A DNA stretch of 7,250 nucleotides from Clostridiales bacterium (GTDB lineage Bacteria > Bacillota > Clostridia > Saccharofermentanales > UBA5734): positions 1-7,250 of the forward strand of contig SLHU01000049.1 of assembly GCA_007135995.1 (NCBI GenBank), read 5' to 3'. Below are positions 1-6,600 of the stretch, piece after piece. How positions within the stretch are numbered: the stretch's first letter is position 1; every line of letters starts with the position of its first letter. Below the pieces are notes generated by a model, which worked only from the letters and a program-made list of their open reading frames with translations, did no database searches and had not been told where the DNA came from. A program made the position numbers and the translations under genes.

Positions 1-50
1 TCAGCGGCCGGTCAGCGGCCGGTCAGCGGCCGGTCAGCGGCCGGTCAGCG
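1..50. repeat. 11-bp tandem repeat at the 3' end of speD
   Basis: Four exact copies of tcagcggccgg occupy 1-44 and a fifth partial copy (tcagcg) covers 45-50. The array is cut by the window edge, so it may be longer. The partial copy contains the speD stop codon (TGA on the minus strand, 47-45) and its last Arg codon, so the array begins inside the gene and runs into its 3' flank. The unit is GC-rich, contains the palindrome CGGCCG, and is close to one helical turn long. Copies are identical, which points to recent slippage or active maintenance; function unknown. Confidence 0.95.
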
Positions 51-869
51 AGACCAGGGCATATTGCGGCCGTAATAGATCTCGTCCATTTCATGTTTAA
101 TCTTCTGAGTAATCATGCGGGCTTCATCCGGATGAAGCTCAGTTTGAGAATGGCCGAAGAGATACTGGTCGAGTTCGAAATGCTTCAGTTTGCACTTAGT
201 GTGAAAGATATTCTCCTGGTAAACATTCACATCAATCATCTGGTAATCTGTCCTGACTTCATCTGGTATGAAATCCTGTATAGTCGTAATATCATGGTCG
301 ATGAATATTTTCTCGCCGGTAATCTCCCTTGCGAATCCTCTTACCCGGTAATCAATGGTGACAATGTCTGCCTCAAAACTGTGAATCAGGAAATTGAGCG
401 CTTTCAGCGGCGAAATTTGTCCGCAGGTGGAAACGTCGATATCGGCCCTGAATGTCGCGACACCCCCATCCGGATGGTACTCGGGATAGGTATGCACTGT
501 GATATGGCTCTTATCAAGGTGCGCCAGCACAATTTCCGGAGCAGGTCCGGGTGTGTTATCCTGAAGCTTATGCCAGTTAACCGGACCTTCTTTGGTATGA
601 CTTTCGCTGACCAGAAAGGTCACGCTTGAACCCTGAGGGTAATAATCCTGTTTAGCGATATTAAGGATATTGGCACCCAGGATCTGCGTTACATTTTCAA
701 GAATAGACGTCAGACGTTCAGCGTTATATTGCTCGTCAATATATTCAATATAGGCATTACGGTCGCTGACCGACTTGGCGTAGCATATATCATATATATT
801 AAAACTAAGTGTTTTTGTCAGGTTATTAAACCCGTGCAGCTTAATTTTGCTTTGTTTATTGTTGTTCAT
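45..869 (-). CDS. speD: S-adenosylmethionine decarboxylase proenzyme, E. coli-type SpeD
   Basis: Decarboxylates S-adenosylmethionine to give the aminopropyl donor for spermidine synthesis; a cytoplasmic, pyruvoyl-dependent enzyme. The 274-residue protein is close to the E. coli enzyme (264 aa) and matches its core closely. [13 protein letters not shown] holds the self-cleavage site: Ser121 should become the pyruvoyl group of the alpha chain. STCG supplies Cys149, at the same 28-residue spacing from the serine as the Ser/Cys pair of E. coli Spe[18 protein letters not shown] and [13 protein letters not shown] are further family blocks. The ATG at 869 is preceded by GGAGG (plus 884-888) with a rather long 14-nt spacer; there is no in-frame alternative as good. 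The end (YYGRNMP) matches the family, and the last residues WSR run into the 11-bp repeat. No spermidine synthase gene is visible here. The Crp/Fnr-family gene lies 217 bp upstream on the same strand, but speD has its own strong promoter. Confidence 0.97.
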   Translation of the reverse strand: MNNNKQSKIKLHGFNNLTKTLSFNIYDICYAKSVSDRNAYIEYIDEQYNAERLTSILENVTQILGANILNIAKQDYYPQGSSVTFLVSESHTKEGPVNWHKLQDNTPGPAPEIVLAHLDKSHITVHTYPEYHPDGGVATFRADIDVSTCGQISPLKALNFLIHSFEADIVTIDYRVRGFAREITGEKIFIDHDITTIQDFIPDEVRTDYQMIDVNVYQENIFHTKCKLKHFELDQYLFGHSQTELHPDEARMITQKIKHEMDEIYYGRNMPWSR

Positions 870-1036
870 TTCTATTTCGCCAACCTCCAGAAGTTCTTGA
901 TGTTTTCCTGATCAGATGATTGTTATGGAAGCATACAAAGACTGTCAGTTACTTCTCTCATTACTTTGCAAAAACATGCTTTGATACATATCATTTAAGT
1001 TGTTTTACGGTTTTTGTGCGATACGGCTCAAACGCG

Positions 1037-1065
1037 ATTATAGCACAGTGTTCAGGGTGTCACAA
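1037..1065 (-). promoter_or_regulatory. Strong sigma-70/sigma-A-type promoter for speD
   Basis: On the minus strand TTGTGA (plus 1060-1065) is followed after 17 bp by a perfect TATAAT (plus 1037-1042), and the TGC just before it makes an extended -10. Transcription should start near 1030, leaving a leader of about 160 nt before speD. The -35 hexamer is part of TGTGA-N6-GAACA (plus 1049-1064), a match to one perfect and one 3/5 half-site of the Crp consensus TGTGA-N6-TCACA, so the neighbouring Crp/Fnr-family protein could act here. That last point is inference. Confidence 0.8.
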
Positions 1066-1086
1066 TGGTCATTCTTTCAGTCGTAT

Positions 1087-1764
1087 TCATTGATCAACCA
1101 TTTGCCTGAGCAAAGAAACATTGATAATGTCTATTTTGCCGCGGCCAAGATTAACAGCGCCTTGTGCTTTCAGTTCACCCAGCAGCCGAGAAACAACTTC
1201 CCGGGCAGTCCCGAGTTCAACCGCAATTGCCTCGTGAGTCATTCTGACGGTCTGTTGATTATCTGTGCTGCGGCTGAGCAGCAAGTCTGCCAGGCGGCGG
1301 TCAGCCCTGTCAAAAGCGACTGCTTCCAGCGTATTCATGGTACCCAGCAGATGACCATAAAGGGTGCGGATCAAAAAATCTTTCCACGCGGGATGCTTGT
1401 CAAGAATATCATAATATTCATTTAAAGGCAGCAAGAACAAGTCCGCTTCACGCTCAACTTGTGCCAGAGCCGGAAAATCCTCGCCGCGGAGCTGACAGGC
1501 AATGGACACCAGACAGGTATCACCCGCACCGGTTCTGAACAAAGTCATCTCACGACCACCGGCTGAGAGCTTGTAAACTCGCAGCATGCCGGCAAGAACC
1601 AGAGGAATATATCGGCAGGTCTGGTTTTGCTGCATCAGCATCTGACCTTCCGGAAGATGAACCTGCTGCCCAGCTGTAAACAACCTTGCTCTATCCTTCT
1701 CAGATAGTTCGGTCAAGACTGGAAACAACTGGTCAATTCTGGCAATATCCTTCTGACTTAGCAA
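1087..1764 (-). CDS. Crp/Fnr-family transcriptional regulator
   Basis: A 225-residue effector-sensing DNA-binding protein. Residues about 15-130 fit the cyclic-nucleotide-binding-like beta-barrel (LPEGQMLMQQN, LAGMLRVYKLSAGGREMTLFRTGAGD), followed by the dimer helix (about 130-160) and a winged helix-turn-helix at about 174-212. The recognition helix reads TAREVVSRLL: Arg188, Glu189 and Arg193 match the R-E-x-x-x-R of Crp, while Ser192 matches the E-x-x-S-R of Fnr, so the half-site cannot be predicted with certainty. Cysteines occur at 50, 84 and 90, but there is no N-terminal Fnr-type Cys cluster, so an oxygen-sensing 4Fe-4S cluster is unlikely; the ligand is unknown. The start is TTG at 1764, supported by AGGGGG nine bases upstream and a TGA stop a few codons before it in frame. 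Its gene is divergent from the rhodanese lipoprotein and upstream of speD. Confidence 0.93.
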   Translation of the reverse strand: MLSQKDIARIDQLFPVLTELSEKDRARLFTAGQQVHLPEGQMLMQQNQTCRYIPLVLAGMLRVYKLSAGGREMTLFRTGAGDTCLVSIACQLRGEDFPALAQVEREADLFLLPLNEYYDILDKHPAWKDFLIRTLYGHLLGTMNTLEAVAFDRADRRLADLLLSRSTDNQQTVRMTHEAIAVELGTAREVVSRLLGELKAQGAVNLGRGKIDIINVSLLRQMVDQ

Positions 1765-1779
1765 AAAACTGTACCCCCT
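1762..1779 (-). promoter_or_regulatory. Ribosome binding site deciding a TTG start
   Basis: AGGGGG (plus 1774-1779) lies 9 nt before TTG (plus 1762-1764). No ATG or GTG lies in frame between this site and the upstream in-frame stop, and the next in-frame ATG would remove about 40 residues of the effector domain. The non-ATG start may keep expression of the regulator low. Confidence 0.75.
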
Positions 1780-1810
1780 GTTTCAGACAAGTTGAGATGC
1801 TTATGTAAAA

Positions 1811-1842
1811 ATAATAGCAAATGTTATATAAAACAAACATTT
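1811..1842 (-). promoter_or_regulatory. Promoter of the Crp/Fnr-family gene with operator-like inverted repeat
   Basis: On the minus strand TATTAT (plus 1811-1816) is preceded by TGC, giving an extended -10; the -35 hexamer 17 bp upstream (TGTTTG) is poor. Immediately upstream is a perfect inverted repeat, AAATGTT (1819-1825) and AACATTT (1836-1842), with a 10-bp AT-rich spacer. It covers the spacer and -35 position of the promoter, where a bound protein would be expected to repress. The outer sequence resembles the ends of the Crp consensus (AAATGT...ACATTT) but is 24 rather than 22 bp. A nested TGTT-N6-AACA (1822-1835) has the 14-bp length of Fnr-type sites. Autoregulation is inference. Confidence 0.55.
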
Positions 1843-1933
1843 TCTTATATAATAACCGCTTGAATCCGCTGAGAGACAAACTTGAGCCCAAACTCAGCCT
1901 GGTATCAGCATCATCTGACATATGATTGTTGTC

Positions 1934-1978
1934 TTATGTACCTCTATGATGACCGTCCAGGTTATGTGCCTCCATTAT
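1934..1978. repeat. Pair of imperfect 17-bp direct repeats
   Basis: TTATGTACCTCTATGAT (1934-1950) and TTATGTGCCTCCATTAT (1962-1978) match at 14 of 17 positions with a 28-bp period. On the minus strand each copy carries a purine-rich GAGG core. It lies just downstream of a possible distal promoter of the regulator; a role as a regulator site is speculative. Confidence 0.55.
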
Positions 1979-1982
1979 ACCA
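1974..1982 (-). promoter_or_regulatory. Possible distal extended -10 promoter for the regulator
   Basis: The minus strand reads TGGTATAAT, a perfect TATAAT (plus 1974-1979) with the TG of an extended -10. The -35 position (TAGTGC at 17 bp) is a poor match. If active, it would give the Crp/Fnr-family gene a leader of about 200 nt. Confidence 0.35.
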
Positions 1983-2032
1983 GTCCAAGCGAGGATGCAC
2001 TACTGATCGGCAGAATTATATCCGCCGTCCTT

Positions 2033-2092
2033 GACGGCATGTATTAGACGAAGACGGCATGTATAAGCTGAAGGCGGCATGTATAAGCCGAG
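2033..2092. repeat. 20-bp tandem repeat, three copies, upstream of the lipoprotein gene
   Basis: Units at 2033-2052, 2053-2072 and 2073-2092 share the core CGGCATGTAT(T/A)AG and differ mainly in their last few bases. The period is about two helical turns, which would place repeated sites on the same DNA face. The first unit also forms the right arm of a perfect hairpin with the sequence before it: GCCGTC (2024-2029), CTT, GACGGC (2033-2038). The array ends 39 bp before the lipoprotein start, in its leader or promoter. The function is not known. Confidence 0.9.
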
Positions 2093-2107
2093 CAAATCAA
2101 GCAAGAA

Positions 2108-2124
2108 CACCTAAAGTTGAGGTG
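2108..2124 (+). promoter_or_regulatory. Ribosome binding site in a small hairpin
   Basis: GAGGTG, a strong Shine-Dalgarno sequence, lies 7 nt before the ATG at 2132. CACCT (2108-2112) is exactly complementary to AGGTG (2120-2124) across a 7-nt loop, so the site could be partly closed in the mRNA. A 5-bp stem is weak and may be chance. Confidence 0.5.
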
Positions 2125-2131
2125 AACGTAT

Positions 2132-2836
2132 ATGAAGAACTCAATTAATAAAAACCAAGAGATGGGTGGCAACAGGCAACGTCTTTTGTCAAACCCGTTA
2201 TCAATGCCGGCCTTGGCTTGTGCTAAATCCAGATGGCTGTTTTTTGCTGTTATTTTGTCAGCATTGCTGACGCTTTCGGCTTGCAGTGTCGCTGGTACAC
2301 AGACCCCTGTCACCGGCAGCGATCCAGATACGGACAGCGCGCAGGTGGCTGATGATACAGATGAGAATGCCACTTCAGCTGATGCAGATGATCCGGAACC
2401 GAAGGAATCAGATACGGCAGCGCCTGAGCAGGATGAAGGCAACATGTCAGCTGATCTTTCTGACCCGGTCAGCCAAGACGAAACTGATGAAGACAGGATG
2501 GATTTTGATCAAACGGCTACAGGTGAGTATCGGACAATTTCACCGGCAGATGCGAAAGCCTGGCTGGACAGCGAGGATCCGCCGCTTTTGCTTGATGTCA
2601 GAACCCATGAAGAAAACTTGTCAGTTCGCATACCGCGCAGTTTTCTTATTCCAATCGATGATCTGGAACGAGAGATTGATCGAATTCCGGCTGATAAAGA
2701 TGAACCCATTATCATCTATTGTCGCAGCGGCAACCGAAGCGCAGTAGCCGCACGGATTTTGCTTGAGGCAGGTTTTACAAATGTCTATGACCTTGGCGGC
2801 ATCATGTCATGGCCTTATCTGACGACATTTGGCTGA
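2132..2836 (+). CDS. Rhodanese-domain lipoprotein
   Basis: A 234-residue surface-anchored protein. It has an unusually long N-terminal stretch, then a hydrophobic segment (about 35-50) ending in the lipobox LSAC, so Cys51 should be lipidated and the rest exposed outside the membrane. Residues about 55-130 are a low-complexity acidic linker rich in Asp, Glu, Ala, Ser and Thr. A single rhodanese domain follows (about 134-232): ISPADAKAWL, LLLDVRTHEE, and the active-site loop CRSGNRS with Cys197 as the persulfide-carrying residue, then LLEAGFTNVYDLGGIMSW. The usual GHIPGA motif is altered to VRIPRS. Single-domain rhodaneses carry or transfer sulfane sulfur; the substrate here is unknown. The ATG at 2132 is favoured by GAGGTG 7 nt upstream; later Met codons (11, 25) lack this and would only shorten the cytoplasmic end. 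It converges on trxA across a shared terminator, which fits thiol chemistry but does not prove a link. Confidence 0.92.
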   Translation: MKNSINKNQEMGGNRQRLLSNPLSMPALACAKSRWLFFAVILSALLTLSACSVAGTQTPVTGSDPDTDSAQVADDTDENATSADADDPEPKESDTAAPEQDEGNMSADLSDPVSQDETDEDRMDFDQTATGEYRTISPADAKAWLDSEDPPLLLDVRTHEENLSVRIPRSFLIPIDDLEREIDRIPADKDEPIIIYCRSGNRSAVAARILLEAGFTNVYDLGGIMSWPYLTTFG

Positions 2837-2842
2837 AAAGCA

Positions 2843-3087
2843 GAAGTTCAGATGAAAATAGATTGCCTTTTTATACAGAAACTCACATGCACATGCAAGA
2901 AGATTGCCTTTTGAAAAACTGAAGTTCACATGCACATGTAAAAAGATTGCCTTTTAAAAAACTGAAGTTCACAGGCACATGTAAAAAGATTGCCTTTTAA
3001 AAAACTGAAGTTCACAGGCACATGTAAAAAGATTGCCTTTTAAAAAACTGAAGTTCACAGGCACATGCAAAAAGCTTTCCTTTCACT
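2843..3087. repeat. 43-bp tandem repeat array downstream of the lipoprotein gene
   Basis: Full units lie at 2878-2920, 2921-2963, 2964-3006 and 3007-3049. The last two are identical, the second differs from them by one base and the first by a few more. A shorter degenerate unit precedes them (2843-2877), and a sixth, diverged one (3050-3087) becomes the left arm of the terminator. Each unit includes AAAAG-ATTGC-CTTTT, a small AT-rich hairpin, and most carry ACATG-CA-CATGT or a close variant. The array starts 6 bp after the lipoprotein stop codon and holds no coding sequence. Copy identity rising towards the right suggests recent expansion. Confidence 0.95.
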
Positions 3088-3117
3088 GTAACACCACAGT
3101 TCAGGAAAGCTTTTTGC
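3067..3117. terminator. Long bidirectional terminator between the lipoprotein gene and trxA
   Basis: A perfect 15-bp inverted repeat pairs GCAAAAAGCTTTCCT (3067-3081) with AGGAAAGCTTTTTGC (3103-3117). The stem continues after a small internal loop as ACTGT/ACAGT (3085-3089, 3096-3100), closed by AACACC. Each strand has a T-run near the end of the stem, so it can stop transcription from the convergent lipoprotein gene (plus) and trxA (minus). Confidence 0.88.
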
Positions 3118-3131
3118 TTATTGTCTTTTAA

Positions 3132-3197
3132 GGCTGATCATCACTAGGAGTACATCAGCCACACAGTGTGTAGGATGTACATCAGCTGCAAAGCATG
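3132..3197. repeat. Imperfect 26/27-bp direct repeat and inverted repeat behind trxA
   Basis: Copies at 3145-3170 and 3171-3197 share TAGGA(T)GTACATCAGC and a similar tail. The first copy also supplies ATCAGCC (3154-3160), which pairs with GGCTGAT (3132-3138) over a 15-nt loop. Read on the minus strand that hairpin is followed only by TTAAAAG, so it would be at best an auxiliary terminator of trxA. Confidence 0.65.
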
Positions 3198-3202
3198 TCA
3201 GC

Positions 3203-3538
3203 TCAGCCGTTCAGTTTTGCTTCAATTTCCTGTTTCAGAACATCTTTTGTTTTAACACCCACGGTCTGGTAAATGGTTTCTTTTCCTTTTGTCAGCGTCA
3301 GGGTCGGAATGCTCATGACCTGAAAGTTTGCAGCCAGCGCGGGCTGTTCATCTACGTTTACTTTGCCCACTTTAATCTGCCCGTCCATTTCACTGGCCAG
3401 TGCTTCAATCGTTGGCGCGATCATTCGGCAGGGTGCGCACCAGGATGCCCAGAAATCGATTAATACGGGAACTTCCGAATTGACAACTTCCTGCTCAAAA
3501 TTCTCATCTGTTATTGTTAATACTTTCTTATCAGCCAT
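3203..3538 (-). CDS. trxA: Thioredoxin
   Basis: Cytoplasmic protein-disulfide reductase that keeps protein thiols reduced and donates electrons to reductases such as ribonucleotide reductase and methionine sulfoxide reductase. The 111-residue length is normal. The active site is WCAPC (Cys34, Cys37), a common Bacillota variant of WCGPC; VLIDFW supplies the buried Asp28 and SIPT the cis-Pro78. I choose the ATG at 3538 (MADKKVL), 10 nt after AAAGGAG; the ATG two codons earlier (3544) is only 4 nt from it but cannot be excluded. A longer in-frame extension to 3616 lies before the ribosome binding site and is unlikely to be translated. The gene follows the glycosidase gene by 95 bp on the same strand with no clear terminator between them, so some readthrough is possible; TATGAT (plus 3576-3581) is a weak candidate -10 of its own. 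No thioredoxin reductase is in view. Confidence 0.96.
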   Translation of the reverse strand: MADKKVLTITDENFEQEVVNSEVPVLIDFWASWCAPCRMIAPTIEALASEMDGQIKVGKVNVDEQPALAANFQVMSIPTLTLTKGKETIYQTVGVKTKDVLKQEIEAKLNG

Positions 3539-3633
3539 AATCATGTGGCTCCTTTCAAAATTATCTACTGTCTGTATCATAACGCATCGCGTATTATTTG
3601 ACTGTGACCATGTCACTAAAAATTAAAAATCTA

Positions 3634-6600
3634 CTATCCTGGCAAGGTTGAAAGGCATCTGACAACCGGGGCCTTGAGAATACCCAGCTCCTTGAGCTGA
3701 TATTCATAGGCGAATGCGTCACCTTCTGTCCGCCAGCCATCAGGTCCAAACCAGGAATAATCTCTGACACAGTTATGGACACAGCCAAAGCTGTTAACAC
3801 GGCTGGCATAAAGGACCAGTTCCAGCAGATGCTTGCCATCTGCTACACCGCTGATTGTTTGTGTATATGGACTGAACACAGCCGGACCACAAAGTGTGCT
3901 GTCAAGATAAACATCCAGCATCGTGCCTCTGTAAAAAGGCACATGAACTTGTATTTGTCCGCCTTTTGCCTCAACATTGAGCTGATAGCGCACTGCGCCG
4001 CCGTAGAACGGGAAGCCCTGATGTGTCAGATCACTGAAACTGACTTCTCTGACCGGTGATTTTACCACACAGCGGCTGCCCTGGACATCAACGCTGAAAT
4101 CCCCCAGCAGATAGCACCATTCAAGGTTGCTGCGCTGATTAAACGGCCAGGTGATTTCCAGAACATGTTCACCCGGTGTCAGGTCTGGCAGGCGGATTGC
4201 CTCGATCGTCTGATCGACATACCAGCCGTCAATATCATTCTGAACAGACTGTTTGTCCAATTGAACCGCTGCCTGGCGCGCGCCTTCCAGTGCCAGCCTG
4301 GGACTGCTTACGTGCGTGTCGCAGCTGATTGTAAATCTCAGGCTGACCAGATGCTCATATGGTTCATCTGCCACCGTCCATGGCTGGGCGATTTTATCTT
4401 CGCGTGTCGGCCATTCCAGCTGCTGTCTGATCTTATTATCAACACGTAAAACTTCATCGGCCGGCTGCCAGGCAGAATCATCCAGCTTCCAGGAAGCGAT
4501 ATCAAGCAGCAGGACATTGGGTTCGTCTAGCTCAACAGGCACCTTATGGCTGTTGTAGACATCGATTGTCTGCAGCTGGCGGTTTTGTTCCAGATTCGCT
4601 GCCTGATTCTGCTGACTTGAGTATGTCAGCTGATCTGGCTTTGCCGGTCTGAGGCAAAATAAGAGGCTGTCATGTTCGTATAATGGCCACGAGAGACTGG
4701 TTGAATCTGCGGTATAACTGGCGCCCGCCTCTTTTATCTCGCCGGTTAATGTATGATACAACTCGGGCTTCCAGTGCCCTTTGATTCTTATTTCCAGCGG
4801 CCATGCCTGCGGCTGATCTGCTTTTCCCGGATCACGGCCTTGTGCGATAAACAGCCAGCGGCAGTCGTCATCTTCCCGCATCTGGTAAAGAAGCTGATCG
4901 GCCCTTCGGCCGGAAGCATGTAATAAATCCAGATCACGAACAGGTTCCAGCGCTTCAAGCAAAGAAGTCTGGTTAAACGGCAGTCTCACTGCCTGCTCGT
5001 AAAGATGAGCAACCATTTCAGCTTCATGTTCACTGGCTTGGCGCCCATCTATACAGGCAGGCGCTTCGCCCAGGCAGATTAATGTACCGCCTTGCTTCTG
5101 GAAGGCCGTCAGCCTTTCCAGTGTACTGCTTCGCATCGTCAGGATATCTGGAACAATAATACTTTCATAGGCCATCTCACCCGCACGAAGCGGATTGGAG
5201 GCCTCCGGACACTGCACAGGCAGCAGTGATTCACACAAATAATCATAGTCTATCTGCCCAAACAAGAGCCATTCTGAAAGCTGACTGAACTGGGCGTCCA
5301 GCTGATCTCTGATTGCGGCTGTCTGGTCAACCGGTCCCCAGCACAGCCAGAAACTTTCGATCGGGTGAATGACTGCCGTTCTGCAGACGGGCTTGCCGCG
5401 TGTCATCGCTGTGTTGACTCTGGCAAAATGGTCTTCGATCACAGGATAGCGCTCTGACCAGGATGACTGATAATGTATGGAAGCCGGATAATCGCGTTTG
5501 GCTTCGCCGGCCATCGCGTACCAGGACAGGTGGTGAACACGCACTGTCACACCAAGAGCCGCCTGCCAGTCACCCTGGGCTTTGTGCCCGCGAAAGTCAA
5601 AGTCCCAGTTCGTCACGCCATACAGTTCCGACAAAACACCCGGGTTGCCGTGCTGCCGGGCAGCCGACTGCGCTTGCTTTGCGGTCGTGTACTCGTATCG
5701 GTTACATAAAATATCAATCCCGGGCAGGTCAAATCCGCGATAAGACCGCATGGCTTCGCCCAGAGCAGCGGTCTGGCTGGCTAGTGTCGGTTCTTCCATC
5801 ATATGTCCGGTCAGCATCAGGCCGTGCGCCCGGCACCAGGCACCGCACTGATCAGCAAAAGCCTGGGAAAATCGTTCAGCGATATGGTCATGATAGGCAT
5901 ACCTGGCTTGAGAAAATTGGCCTTCAGGCAGTTCCCAGACCAGTTCCGGCAGCTTGCCGAGCAAGTCAAATGATGTCTGCTTCATGAATGTTTCCGGCAG
6001 ATCATTCGTCCAGGGCATCACCAGGTCTGTTTCCTGCTGCGCATGTAAAAGTGTTGTTTTATGCGTAAACTGCGGCTCATCGGTAAAAATCGCCGGTATG
6101 ACACCGCCAAAATCATCACCCACTTTTTCTGCGTAGAGGCGGTGGGTTTTGTTTATAAAATCGGCGATTGCTTCAGGGTTCAACGTGTCAACATACGTCT
6201 GATTATTATACCAGGGCGAAGGCAGTGCCGTTTCCATGTAGGCATACCATTTTTTGCCGGCAGCCGGCTGCCCGGGTTCTATTCGCTGGTATGATTTTAA
6301 AGTGCCGTCCGCATGCAGCAGGATATCGTAGCAGGCAATCAGCTCACCGTTTTCCGTGCGCTTTGTTTTGGCAGTAGAATTGGGCACATACTCTGAGACG
6401 CCAGATCCGTCATACGGCTGCGCGGTAAAGAGAAGATGCCGGGCCCGATAGGGCTCGTGCTGTGTGACGCGGCCGCCGGCAGCGCCTGATGGCCACCGGT
6501 CTTCGTCATAAAGCCAGGCCAGCATATGCAGCGCTCTGGCATGATCGACACAGGCCTTGATCAGATCCATAAAATCTTCACCCATATAAGGTGTGGCCAT

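Larger units (their letters stand above)
1765..2131. other. Divergent intergenic region between the regulator and the rhodanese lipoprotein
   Basis: No convincing gene lies in these 367 bp. It holds the proximal regulator promoter and inverted repeat, a possible distal promoter, a pair of 17-bp direct repeats, the 20-bp triple repeat, and the ribosome binding site of the lipoprotein gene. A 6-bp inverted repeat GCTGAG/CTCAGC (1868-1873, 1893-1898) has a 19-nt loop and no T-tract, so it is not a terminator. I find no good plus-strand promoter for the lipoprotein: TTGACG at 2031-2036 has no -10 at proper spacing. Confidence 0.7.

Noticed and set aside
93..629. 178-codon plus-strand ORF opposite speD
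   Set aside because: Antisense shadow of a well-conserved gene, with no domain recognised and no ribosome binding site noted.
1733..1921. 62-codon minus-strand ORF before the Crp/Fnr-family gene
   Set aside because: It overlaps the regulator start in another frame, has no ribosome binding site at proper spacing, and runs through the regulator's promoter; composition looks like translated AT-rich spacer.
2044..2445. 133-codon minus-strand ORF over the lipoprotein gene
   Set aside because: Its Ser/Ala/Val-rich sequence is the reverse complement of the acidic linker and 20-bp repeats; the plus-strand frame has lipobox and rhodanese motifs.
2843..3087. CRISPR array
   Set aside because: The 43-bp units are contiguous with no unique spacers, and no cas gene is present.
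3604..3616. GTGAC-CAT-GTCAC palindrome between the glycosidase gene and trxA
   Set aside because: Arms of only 5 bp without a T-tract; too weak for a terminator and not tied to a promoter with confidence.
3539..3616. 26-residue N-terminal extension of thioredoxin
   Set aside because: It precedes the AAAGGAG ribosome binding site and is unlike thioredoxin N-termini.
5463..5987. 174-codon plus-strand ORF within the glycosidase gene
   Set aside because: Antisense to a conserved catalytic region; Arg/Ser/Pro-rich composition typical of shadow frames.
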